This document shows positions 42,484-49,418 of a stretch of 64,000 nt of DNA, one piece after another. A program made the translations under genes and the position numbers. This DNA is from CAZPGL01 sp964586175 (GTDB lineage Bacteria > Actinomycetota > Acidimicrobiia > Acidimicrobiales > MedAcidi-G1). Numbering within the stretch: the stretch's first letter is position 1; every line of letters begins with the position of its first letter. The stretch spans positions 1 through 64,000 of the forward strand of contig CAZPGL010000002.1 in assembly GCA_964586175.1 (NCBI GenBank), in the 5' to 3' direction. The notes beneath the pieces are model-generated. The model made no database searches, was not told where the DNA came from, and worked only from the letters and a program-made list of their open reading frames with translations.

Positions 42484-43314
42484 CTAGAACCCGCGCCAGT
42501 GCGGTTCGCGGCGTTCGCGGAAGCTGGCGATGCCCTCGGCGGCGTCCACCGTGGAGTTGTTGAGCTCAACGGCCCACGCCTCGTTGTCCTCGAGGGTCCG
42601 ACGGTCGACGTCCAGCGACCGGTTGAGCATCCACTTGGTGAGCATGAAGCTCCGGGTGGGGCCGGTCGCCAACCGCTCGGCCCAGGCCGTTGCCGTGGCC
42701 ATGAGATCGTCGCCGGGCACCACGGCGTTGCACAGGCCGATGCGGAGTGCCTCGTCGGCCGGAACGTCATCGGCGAAGAACAACAACTCCTTGGCCTTTT
42801 GCAGGCCGACCAGGCGGGGCAGGATCCAGGCGCCCAGGCCGTCGGGCACCAGGCCCCGCCGGGCGAACACCTCGATGAACTTGGCGTGCTCGGCCATGAT
42901 CACCAGGTCGCAGCACAGGGCCAGGTGGGCGCCGACCCCTGCTGCCGTGCCGTTGACGGCGGCGATGACCGGGAGCTCGCAGTCGAGGATGGCCGGCATG
43001 AGGGCCAGCTGGCCCTCGAGCATCATGCGCCGGGCCTCACCGACGGCCAGTTCGGGAGCGTCATCGGGGCGAGGGGCGAACTCCCGGCCGACGCTGATGT
43101 CGGCCCCCGGGCAGAACAGCTTGGAGCCCTCGGCGGTGATGACGATGGCCCGGGCCTCGAACCTTCCGTTGCACCCCTTCACGAGGCCGGCGATGCGGTC
43201 CCGCATGCCCGGCGACAGGGCATTGCCCTTGTCGGGGTTGTCGATCGTGATCCAGGCCACCTGGTTCACGATCTCGTACCGGACGAGTTGTTCGAGGTCG
43301 GTGATGTCGCTCAT
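42484..43314 (-). CDS. Enoyl-CoA hydratase/isomerase family protein
   Basis: 276 residues. Crotonase signatures: IDNPDKGNALSPGMRDRI, SKLFCPGADISVGREF, NGTAAGVGAHLALCCDLV and FARRGLVPDGLGAWILPRLVG (Asp in place of the catalytic Glu). The last motif resembles the isomerase-like or hydratase branches in actinobacterial lipid degradation. ATG 43314 has TACCGT 8 nt upstream; the frame continues 94 codons further with no homology. It heads the minus-strand group ending in rraA. Confidence 0.87.
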   Translation of the reverse strand: MSDITDLEQLVRYEIVNQVAWITIDNPDKGNALSPGMRDRIAGLVKGCNGRFEARAIVITAEGSKLFCPGADISVGREFAPRPDDAPELAVGEARRMMLEGQLALMPAILDCELPVIAAVNGTAAGVGAHLALCCDLVIMAEHAKFIEVFARRGLVPDGLGAWILPRLVGLQKAKELLFFADDVPADEALRIGLCNAVVPGDDLMATATAWAERLATGPTRSFMLTKWMLNRSLDVDRRTLEDNEAWAVELNNSTVDAAEGIASFRERREPHWRGF

Positions 43315-43375
43315 CGGTTCCGACGGTAGTCGGCCCCGCCCTGCCGCAACGGGCCGGGCGGGGCGACCGGAGGCG

Positions 43376-43714
43376 TCAGACGGCGTCGGCACCCCGCTCG
43401 CCGGTGCGGATGCGGACCAGGCCCCCGACGTCGGTGACCCACACCTTGCCGTCACCGATCTTCTCGGTTCGAGCCGCGGCCACGATGGCATCGACCACGG
43501 CGTCGGCCTGATCGCCGTCGACCACGATCTCGACCCGGGTCTTGGGGGTGAACAGCACCTTGTACTCGGTGCCCCGGTAGGTCTCGCTGTGTCCACCCTG
43601 GCGGCCGAAGCCCTGGACCTCGCTGACCGTCATGCCCTGCACGCCGAGGGAGGCCAGGGCGTCCTTGACGTCGTCGAGCTTGAATGGCTTGATGACTGCG
43701 GTGACCAACTTCAT
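43376..43714 (-). CDS. Nitrogen regulatory protein P-II
   Basis: 112 residues. The family core is complete: MKLVTAVIKPFKLDDVKDAL, the T-loop with Tyr51 in YRGTEYKVLFTP (the usual uridylylation site), VVDGDQADAVVDAI and the C-terminal GDGKVWVTDVGGLVRIRTGE (ATP/ADP and 2-oxoglutarate binding). PII senses carbon/nitrogen balance and controls ammonium transporters or enzymes. No amtB, glnA or glnD gene is adjacent, unusual for the family. It shares an AT-rich intergenic region with a divergent GntR gene. Confidence 0.92.
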   Translation of the reverse strand: MKLVTAVIKPFKLDDVKDALASLGVQGMTVSEVQGFGRQGGHSETYRGTEYKVLFTPKTRVEIVVDGDQADAVVDAIVAAARTEKIGDGKVWVTDVGGLVRIRTGERGADAV

Positions 43715-43750
43715 GGGTACTCCCCCGGTTGTCGTGCCTCGGACGACTTG

Positions 43751-43854
43751 TCCGCTGTTGTTGATACAACAATGCTCTGTATCACTGCTCTAGGCAAGAA
43801 TATGGCCCATTTCTGACGTTCTACTGTGCTTTGTACTGTTACAATGACCAACGC
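43751..43854. promoter_or_regulatory. AT-rich divergent regulatory region between PII and the GntR regulator
   Basis: This roughly 140-nt spacer is markedly more AT-rich than the rest of the window. It holds several inverted repeats: TTGTTG-ATA-CAACAA (around 43757-43771), GATACA-9 nt-TGTATC, and TTGTA-CTGT-TACAA (43831-43844). The last overlaps the -10 box TACAAT (43840-43845), which lies 9 nt before the GntR ATG. Repeated TTGTA/TACAA half sites suggest that the YtrA-like GntR protein binds here and controls itself and PII. Confidence 0.6.
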
Positions 43855-44319
43855 ATGCCGTCCCCAGCCGTGGTCTCCTACCTCGATCAGACCGGCCAGC
43901 CGCGCCGCCTCGTCGTCCGGCTGGACACCGACGGCACCGTCCCCGTCTTCGAACAACTCCGCGCCCAGCTCTCGGTAATGGTGGCCGTGGGCCATCTCCC
44001 ACCGGGGGTCCGGCTACCGACGGTCCGACACCTCGCCGACCGGCTGTCCCTGGCCCCGGGCACGGTCGCCCGCACCTACCGCGAACTGGACCAAGACGGC
44101 GTGGTCACCGGGCGGGGCCGACTCGGGACCTTCGTGGTCGACGAGCCGCCGGAGTCCGAACCGCTGCATGAACGGCGACGCCGACTCGACGAGGCCGCGA
44201 CCCGATTCGCCTTCGCGGCCCGGCAACTGGGGGTCGACGCCGTCGGCGCCCACACCGCGCTGGACCGGGCCATCGAGTCGGTGGCGGCCGGAGAGGCCGA
44301 CGACACCCGGGAGATCTAG
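43855..44319 (+). CDS. GntR-family regulator, YtrA subfamily
   Basis: 154 residues from ATG 43855. The winged helix-turn-helix is clear: VPVFEQLRAQLSVMVAVGHL and GVRLPTVRHLADRLSLAPGTVARTYRELD. After the DNA-binding domain only a short helical segment follows, without an FCD or UTRA ligand domain, which fits the YtrA type. TTG 43831 would add eight residues, but the -10 box sits there. Divergent from the P-II gene. The plus-strand stop and the convergent SDR stop overlap in one CTAG. Confidence 0.82.
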   Translation: MPSPAVVSYLDQTGQPRRLVVRLDTDGTVPVFEQLRAQLSVMVAVGHLPPGVRLPTVRHLADRLSLAPGTVARTYRELDQDGVVTGRGRLGTFVVDEPPESEPLHERRRRLDEAATRFAFAARQLGVDAVGAHTALDRAIESVAAGEADDTREI

Positions 44320-45212
44320 GCGCCGAACACCGGAGCCGGCTCCGGCGCGCCGGCAATCGACGCCCGGGCCGCGTCACCCGCCTCGGCGACGGTGAACCGG
44401 CGGTCGCCGATCGACACGACCGGGCCGTGCTGCCATCCGTCGCACACGTTGAGCTGGCCTCCGGTGGCCTCGAACATCCGCCCGGTGACGTCACACCCGT
44501 CACTGCCCAACCACACGACGAGCGGCGACACGTTGCCCGGGTCCTTGTCGTCCCAACCATCGGGCGCCGCGGCGTCGTAGATCACGCCTTCGGTCATGCG
44601 AGTGCGGGCATCGGGGGCGACGCCGTTCACCAGCACCCCGTAACGACCCCACTCTGCGGCCGCCTGCACCACCAGGAGGGCGATGCCCGCCTTGGCCGCC
44701 GCATAGTTGCCCTGCCCGATACTGCCCATCAGCCCGGCGCCCGACGAGGTCATGACGATTCGGCCCGCCACCTGCTCGCCGGCCTTGGCCCGGTCCCGCC
44801 AGTGGGCGATGGCGTGGCGGGCCGGGGCGAAGTGGCCCTTCAGGTGGACCCGGGTGACCGAATCCCACTCGTCCTCGGACATGTTGGCCAGCATCCGGTC
44901 GCGGAGGAACCCGGCGTTGCACACGAGGGTGTCGAGGCGGCCGAACGTGTCGACGGCCTGGGCCACCATGGCCTCGGCCTGATCCCAGTCTGCGACGTCG
45001 GCACCGTTGGTGATGGCGGTACCGCCGGCAGCCTCGATCTCGGCCACGACCTGCTCGGCGGGCGTGCCGCCGGCCTCCTCGCCGTCGCGGCCGACGCCCA
45101 GGTCGTTGACGACGACCATCGCCCCTTCGGCGGCGAAGGCCAGGGCGTGTTCGCGTCCCAGGCCGCGCCCGGCTCCGGTCACGATCACCACCCGTCCGTC
45201 TGCACTGCCCAT
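44316..45212 (-). CDS. SDR-family dehydrogenase (MFE-2 hydroxyacyl-CoA-like)
   Basis: 298 residues: TGAGRGLGREHALAFAAEGA then VVVNDLGVGRDG, which is the hallmark of (3R)-hydroxyacyl-CoA dehydrogenases related to peroxisomal MFE-2. The catalytic residues are in MTSSGAGLMGSIGQGNYAAAKAG. It likely oxidises a 3-hydroxyacyl-CoA in the lipid/steroid pathway suggested by the thiolases and crotonases nearby. The C-terminal extension after residue 240 has no known domain. Its stop TAG shares the CTAG at 44316-44319 with the GntR gene. Confidence 0.87.
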   Translation of the reverse strand: MGSADGRVVIVTGAGRGLGREHALAFAAEGAMVVVNDLGVGRDGEEAGGTPAEQVVAEIEAAGGTAITNGADVADWDQAEAMVAQAVDTFGRLDTLVCNAGFLRDRMLANMSEDEWDSVTRVHLKGHFAPARHAIAHWRDRAKAGEQVAGRIVMTSSGAGLMGSIGQGNYAAAKAGIALLVVQAAAEWGRYGVLVNGVAPDARTRMTEGVIYDAAAPDGWDDKDPGNVSPLVVWLGSDGCDVTGRMFEATGGQLNVCDGWQHGPVVSIGDRRFTVAEAGDAARASIAGAPEPAPVFGA

Positions 45213-45253
45213 GTCGTTCCTCGAATCGCCGTTCCGTGTCGTTGCGTTGGAGC

Positions 45254-46228
45254 CTATGGAATCTGACGGTCAGTCAGGTCATCGGCGACGGCCAGCGTCC
45301 CGACCACGCGGCCGGCATGGTTCACCAGGTCCTCCCGACCGTCACCGTCGACGGCCTCCAGGCGGCCCAGCAGCCATCCCATGGCCACCGCCGACGCCCG
45401 GGCCGCGCCGTCGCGGACCTTGACGGCCAGCCCCAGACCCCGGCCGGGCATCACGCCGCAGAACACCCCTTCGGCCCCGGTCTTGACCACGGCCCGACCA
45501 GCGGCCGCGGTGATGAGCCTCGTGCAGGCCCGCACCGTCCCGGCCACGTGGAACGGTTCCGCCACCATGGCGTCGAGGAGCCGGCGGCCGGCCGGTCGGG
45601 CCGCCAGACCGACCCACCCCGCACCCAGCCCGCGGAGTGGCATCGTCCACACGGGGATCCCACAGCCGTCGATGCCGGGGACCTGCCCGTCGGGGTCGAA
45701 CCCGCACAGTTCGGCCAGGGCCGGGGTGAGGTGGTCGCGGTGCAACGCATGCCCGGGCTCGAGGTACCCCACCGGGTCGAGGCCGCTATGGGCCATGAGG
45801 GTCAGGAACCCGGCGTGCTTGCCGGAACAGTTGTTGTGGACGGCCGTGGGCTCATGGCCGCCACGCGCCAGAGCGGCCGCGGCGGCGGCATTGCCCGGTG
45901 GATGGGCGCCACATCGGAGGTCTCGGTGATCGAAGCCCAGGCGGGCCAGCCACGCCTCGACGGCTGCCACGTGGGCCGGTTCCGCATCGTGGCTCGAGCA
46001 TGCCAGGGCCAGCTCGGCGTCGCTCAGGCTCCAGGCGTCGGCCGCTCCGGACTCGACGAGGGGGACGGCCTGCAGCGGCTTGATCGCCGAGCGGGGCAGC
46101 ACCGGGCGATCGGGATCACCCCAGGACGCCACCACCCCACCGGCGTCGACGACCACGGCGTCGACCTCGTGCCTGCTCTCGACCCGGTCGCCCCGGGTCG
46201 CCTCGACGATGAGTGGTCCGGGGCTCAC
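45254..46228 (-). CDS. Asparaginase II family protein (L-asparaginase, Rhizobium type)
   Basis: 324 residues matching the Asparaginase_II family: VLPRSAIKPLQAVPLVESGAA, the Ser-His segment LACSSHDAEP, HNNCSGKHAGFLTL and GIDGCGIPVW, ending FCGVMPGRGLGLAVKV. These conserved Ser-x-x-Lys and Cys-rich motifs characterise the ReAV-type asparaginases, unrelated in sequence to E. coli AnsA/AnsB. It would hydrolyse asparagine to aspartate and ammonia. It starts at a GTG with TACAGT about 7 nt upstream and overlaps the small gene at 46225 by 4 bp. Confidence 0.88.
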   Translation of the reverse strand: MSPGPLIVEATRGDRVESRHEVDAVVVDAGGVVASWGDPDRPVLPRSAIKPLQAVPLVESGAADAWSLSDAELALACSSHDAEPAHVAAVEAWLARLGFDHRDLRCGAHPPGNAAAAAALARGGHEPTAVHNNCSGKHAGFLTLMAHSGLDPVGYLEPGHALHRDHLTPALAELCGFDPDGQVPGIDGCGIPVWTMPLRGLGAGWVGLAARPAGRRLLDAMVAEPFHVAGTVRACTRLITAAAGRAVVKTGAEGVFCGVMPGRGLGLAVKVRDGAARASAVAMGWLLGRLEAVDGDGREDLVNHAGRVVGTLAVADDLTDRQIP

Positions 46229-46458
46229 CCCACGGACTGTAGGGCGTGCAACTCCTGGATCTCGTCGTTGATCTCACCGACCGTCACGCTGGCCGTGGTG
46301 GTGAACCAGGCCGGCACCACGGCGTGGATCATCGCTGCCACGGCGGCACCGAAGAGCCGGAGGCTGGTACGCAGCGCCCGCCGGCAGTGTTCGCCGTAGG
46401 TCTCACCAACGGCCGTCGGATGGCCGAGGAAGTGGTCACGGAAGGTCTGTCGCAGCAT
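46225..46458 (-). CDS. DUF6356-like small membrane-associated protein
   Basis: 77 residues. The pattern HPTAVGETYGEHCRRALRTS followed by a hydrophobic helix (FGAAVAAMIHAVVPAWF) fits DUF6356 proteins, in which a HPxxVGExYxEH box precedes one membrane segment ending in HALxPxxF. Function is unknown. Its stop overlaps the asparaginase start (4 bp), so the two are co-translated; the Lrp regulator at 46572 is divergent. Confidence 0.7.
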   Translation of the reverse strand: MLRQTFRDHFLGHPTAVGETYGEHCRRALRTSLRLFGAAVAAMIHAVVPAWFTTTASVTVGEINDEIQELHALQSVG

Positions 46459-46492
46459 GCGGTCACCGTACGGGGGCCGGGATGCACTGGAT

Positions 46493-46508
46493 CATGCATT
46501 CGTGCATG
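46493..46508. promoter_or_regulatory. Palindromic ATGCA operator upstream of the Lrp gene
   Basis: CATGCA-TTCG-TGCATG is a perfect 6-bp-arm inverted repeat. Further ATGCA/TGCAT copies lie at 46482-46486 and 46523-46527, roughly regularly spaced in the 113-nt divergent region. Lrp/AsnC regulators typically bind such arrays of short palindromes. A TATTCT box sits 6 nt before the ATG of the Lrp gene. Confidence 0.55.
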
Positions 46509-46571
46509 CTTCTGGAACTTTTATGCACGACTGTTCCTCTATATTCCGATGTTGTGCGATATTCTTTGACT

Positions 46572-47030
46572 ATGGATCAGATCGACCGGGAAATCCTCCA
46601 TCTCCTCCAGGACGACGGCACCCTCACCGCGGCCGAGATCGGCGGGACCGTGGGGCTGGCGGCCACCACGGCGTGGCGGCGGGTCCACAAGCTCCAGGAG
46701 CGCGGGGTGATCGACCGGCGGGTGGCCCTGCTGGACCCGACCGCCCTCAACCTCGGCGTGACGGCCCTCGTCGAGATCCGGACCGGCGACCATTCTGCGG
46801 CCTGGCTGGACCGCTTCACCAGCGGCATCGCCGAGTTCCCCGAGATCGTCGCCGCCTGGCGGACCAGCGGCGAGATCGACTACATGCTCCGGGTCGTCGT
46901 GCCCGACATCCGCGCTTACGACGACTTCTACAAGCGGCTCATCCAACGGGTCGCGGTGACCGACGTGCGCAGCATCTTCGTGATGGAAGAACTCAAGGCC
47001 ACCACGGCCCTCCCCCTCGACTACGCCTGA
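46572..47030 (+). CDS. Lrp/AsnC-family transcriptional regulator
   Basis: 152 residues, intact. N-terminal AsnC helix-turn-helix: MDQIDREILHLLQDDGTLTA and GLAATTAWRRVHKLQERGVI; then the RAM ligand-binding domain with VTALVEIRTG and IDYMLRVVVPDIRAYDDFYK and a hydrophobic IFVMEELKATTALPL end. It resembles regulators of branched-chain or amino-acid genes. ATG 46572 is immediately preceded by a -10-like box. It is divergent from DUF6356-asparaginase and probably regulates it. Confidence 0.88.
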   Translation: MDQIDREILHLLQDDGTLTAAEIGGTVGLAATTAWRRVHKLQERGVIDRRVALLDPTALNLGVTALVEIRTGDHSAAWLDRFTSGIAEFPEIVAAWRTSGEIDYMLRVVVPDIRAYDDFYKRLIQRVAVTDVRSIFVMEELKATTALPLDYA

Positions 47031-47056
47031 CTACCAGCGGGTGACCGGCGGGGTGC

Positions 47057-47539
47057 TCAGCGGGCCGTGACATCGGCCAACCGGCCGACGGTGGACACGA
47101 TCAGAAGGTCGGGCCGGATCGGGAACACGGCGTGCGGAGCCCCGGCTGCAGCCCAGACCTCGTCGAGGCCGGCCAGATGTGGATCGACGAAGGTCAGCAA
47201 CTGCTCGGGATGCCCAAAGGGCGCCACCCCGCCGATGACCTGACCGGTGGCGGCCCGGGTCTCGTCCGGCGTGGCCATCCGCACGTCATCAACGGCCACA
47301 CCCAACTCGTCGGCCACCCGGCCCAGGTCCAATCGGTTGATTCCCGAACACAGCACCAGCACTCGGCGATCCCCGACCGCCAATACCAGAGACTTCACGA
47401 TCTGTTCGAGGCGGCAGCCGAGCGCGGCCGCCGCGTCCACCGCGGTCCGGGTGCCTTCCGGAAACCATCGGGCCTCGAGTACGACACCGAGCGGATCCAG
47501 CCCCACCCAGAAGCGGCCTTCCGGGTCAGCGCCGGCCAC
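47057..47539 (-). CDS. YbaK/EbsC-family aminoacyl-tRNA deacylase
   Basis: 160 residues: FPEGTRTAVDAAAALGC, then EQIVKSLVLAVGDRRVLVL, with the catalytic Lys in IVKSL, and QVIGGVAPFGHP, the typical YbaK loop. These proteins hydrolyse mischarged tRNAs such as Cys-tRNA(Pro) or Ala-tRNA(Pro). The start is a GTG at 47539; a later in-frame start is possible. It is convergent to the Lrp gene. Confidence 0.87.
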   Translation of the reverse strand: MAGADPEGRFWVGLDPLGVVLEARWFPEGTRTAVDAAAALGCRLEQIVKSLVLAVGDRRVLVLCSGINRLDLGRVADELGVAVDDVRMATPDETRAATGQVIGGVAPFGHPEQLLTFVDPHLAGLDEVWAAAGAPHAVFPIRPDLLIVSTVGRLADVTAR

Positions 47540-47622
47540 AGCCCCGCCGGGTCACCACGTTGTCGCATCCATCGCCTGCACGGTAGACGGTCGACGCCCT
47601 GTCGGCCGATACCGTCCCGACG

Positions 47623-48477
47623 ATGTTCGTGCTTCTGGCTGCACTCTCAGCCGTCGCCTACGGCGTCAGCGACCTCACCGGCGGTTTGGCCGTACAGCGC
47701 TCGGCGCGACCCGGGGCCTCCCTCACCTTCTCGTCGGTCGTCACCGCCGTCGGCGCCGTCTACACCGGTGTGTGGTTACTGGCCGTTCCGCCTGAGGCCG
47801 TCACCCGGACCGACCTCGGGTGGTCGCTGCTGGCCGGGCTCATCATGGCCGTCGCCCGTCCGGTCCTCTTCCAGGGCATGGCGGTCGGCCCCATCGCAGT
47901 GTTCGCTCCGGTGTACGGCCTGACCGGTATCACCCTGCCTGCATTGGCCGGACCGTTCATCGATCAGCACCTCGGCAACTGGGAGATGTTCGGGGTGCTG
48001 ATGGCTGTTCCCGCGGTCGTATTGTTGTCGAGTCAGCGCCAACCAGCCCGGCCCGGCCTGATGATGCACGGCCCGGTGCTCGCCCGGGCGGTGTTCGTCG
48101 GCGCCTGCATCGGCGGCTCCGGGGTCTGCTTCTCGTTCGTTGACGAAGCCGCAGGGGTCTTCCCCGTGTTCACGACCATGATCATCGGTTCGCTGGTCGT
48201 GACCACCGCCGCCGGTGTCACCGGTGTCGGACGTCCCACGCTTCGTCTCGCCGCGTCCGGCGCGCTCGTCGCCATCTCCCTGACCCTGGCCTTCGCCCTG
48301 GTCACCGCGGCGTACCAGCGGGGTTCAGCAGCTGTGGTGACCGCCGTGGTGTGCCTGGGCCCGGGGGTGTCGATGGTTCTGGCGTGGCGTTTCCTCGGCG
48401 AGCGGATCAGCCGGCTCCAGATGGTCGGCGGTGTTTTCGCCGTGTCGGCCGTGGCGGCCTTCGCTCTGGGTATCTGA
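47623..48477 (+). CDS. DMT/EamA-family transporter
   Basis: 284 residues with ten predicted membrane helices in two EamA repeats, for example AALSAVAYGVSDLTGGLA at the N-terminus and GSAAVVTAVVCLGPGVSM in the second half, ending LGERISRLQMVGGVFAVSA. Substrate unknown (metabolite or drug export). TACCGT lies 7 nt before the ATG. It precedes the second ArsC-like selenoprotein gene by 32 nt. Confidence 0.87.
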   Translation: MFVLLAALSAVAYGVSDLTGGLAVQRSARPGASLTFSSVVTAVGAVYTGVWLLAVPPEAVTRTDLGWSLLAGLIMAVARPVLFQGMAVGPIAVFAPVYGLTGITLPALAGPFIDQHLGNWEMFGVLMAVPAVVLLSSQRQPARPGLMMHGPVLARAVFVGACIGGSGVCFSFVDEAAGVFPVFTTMIIGSLVVTTAAGVTGVGRPTLRLAASGALVAISLTLAFALVTAAYQRGSAAVVTAVVCLGPGVSMVLAWRFLGERISRLQMVGGVFAVSAVAAFALGI

Positions 48478-48509
48478 GCGTCACCGTCACCGGCGACTAC
48501 GGTCGCCCC

Positions 48510-48860
48510 ATGACCACGACTGAACGCCTGCTGCTGTACCACAACCCCGGTTGAGGCAAGTCCCGAGGCGCCCTCGGCCTGCTCGAGGAGCGCGGCGTCG
48601 AGTTCGACGTCATCCAGTACCTGCAACAGCCCCTCACCCGCTCGGTCGTCGAGGGCTTCCTCGACATGCTCGACGGGCCACCCGCCGACCTGGTCCGGGC
48701 CGACCCGGCCAAGGGCATCGACCCGACGGGCCTGGACGCGGCCGGCGTCGTCGACCTGCTGCTCGCCCACCCGCAGGCCATGCAGCGGCCGGTGGCCGTG
48801 CACGGCGGCCGGGCCGTCATCGCCCGACCATCGGAGCTGGTCCTCGACCTGCTGGACTGA
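48510..48860 (+). CDS. ArsC-family arsenate-reductase-like selenoprotein (in-frame TGA)
   Basis: From ATG 48510 the frame reads MTTTERLLLYHNPG, TGA (48552-48554), then GKSRGALGLLEERGVEFDV and a complete ArsC domain (ADLVRADPA, QRPVAVHGGRAVIARPSE) to 48860: 116 residues with Sec at position 15. The canonical active site is YHNPxCSKSR, so TGA stands at the catalytic Cys while His, Asn-Pro, Ser and Arg are all kept. This is closer to true ArsC than the 41726 gene. Standard gene callers would start at 48666 and lose the active site. Two hairpins follow the TGA. A TACGGT box is 6 nt upstream of the ATG. Confidence 0.88.
48563..48592 (+). promoter_or_regulatory. Candidate SECIS hairpins of the second ArsC-like selenoprotein gene
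   Basis: Two stems follow the TGA. The first, CCGAGG-CGC-CCTCGG (48563-48577), is a 6-bp stem whose loop begins 14 nt after the TGA, slightly close. The second, TGCTC-GAG-GAGCG (48580-48592), has a 5-bp stem and a loop beginning with G about 30 nt after the TGA, inside the usual range. Either or both could be the SelB-binding element. Confidence 0.55.
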
Positions 48861-48865
48861 CCGCC

Positions 48866-49414
48866 ATGTCCGGCGACCCGACCCCGCCCCCGGCCCCCGA
48901 GGGTCCTCCTGACGCCGAGGAGCCGGTCGAGGTCGTCGATACCGGGCGACCCGCCCGATCGAATCCCCGGTTCTCGATCATCCACGAGGCCGACGTTCCG
49001 TGGACCGAGGTGCGGGCCCAGCAGCACGGCGACCGGCGGGTATCGGTCCACGAGAAGTTCCTGGAGTGGTCCACCGACCGCATGGTGGTGCTCGGCCACT
49101 ACGACCCGGGCATGATCGTCGAACGCCACGGCCACCGCTCCGACCACCTGGTGTACGTCATGGAGGGCGCGGTCGACGTCGGCGGCCGCCACTGTCCGGC
49201 CGGCACCCTGATCGTGCTCGAGGAGGGAGCGGCGTTCGGCCCGCTCATCGCCGACGCCGACGAGGGATGCCTCATGTTCGAGACCTGGCTGGACGACCCG
49301 TTGCCGGTCCGGGCCGACGAGGCCGGCTTCCACGCCCTGCTGGACGAGCACGGGGCCGTCGAGCTGCCCAACCCGCCGTTCGAGCCGCCCCCCCACCTGT
49401 CCGGCCCCACCTGA
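48866..49414 (+). CDS. Cupin-domain protein
   Basis: 182 residues. After a Pro-rich, acidic N-terminal tail, a single cupin barrel: ERHGHRSDHLVYVMEGAVDVGG (H-x-H-x4 with later metal ligands) and CPAGTLIVLEEGAAFGPL. It may bind a metal and a small acid. The gene starts 5 nt after the selenoprotein stop and ends 4 nt before the acyl-CoA synthetase start, so the three are probably one operon. Confidence 0.8.
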   Translation: MSGDPTPPPAPEGPPDAEEPVEVVDTGRPARSNPRFSIIHEADVPWTEVRAQQHGDRRVSVHEKFLEWSTDRMVVLGHYDPGMIVERHGHRSDHLVYVMEGAVDVGGRHCPAGTLIVLEEGAAFGPLIADADEGCLMFETWLDDPLPVRADEAGFHALLDEHGAVELPNPPFEPPPHLSGPT

Positions 49415-49418
49415 GCCG

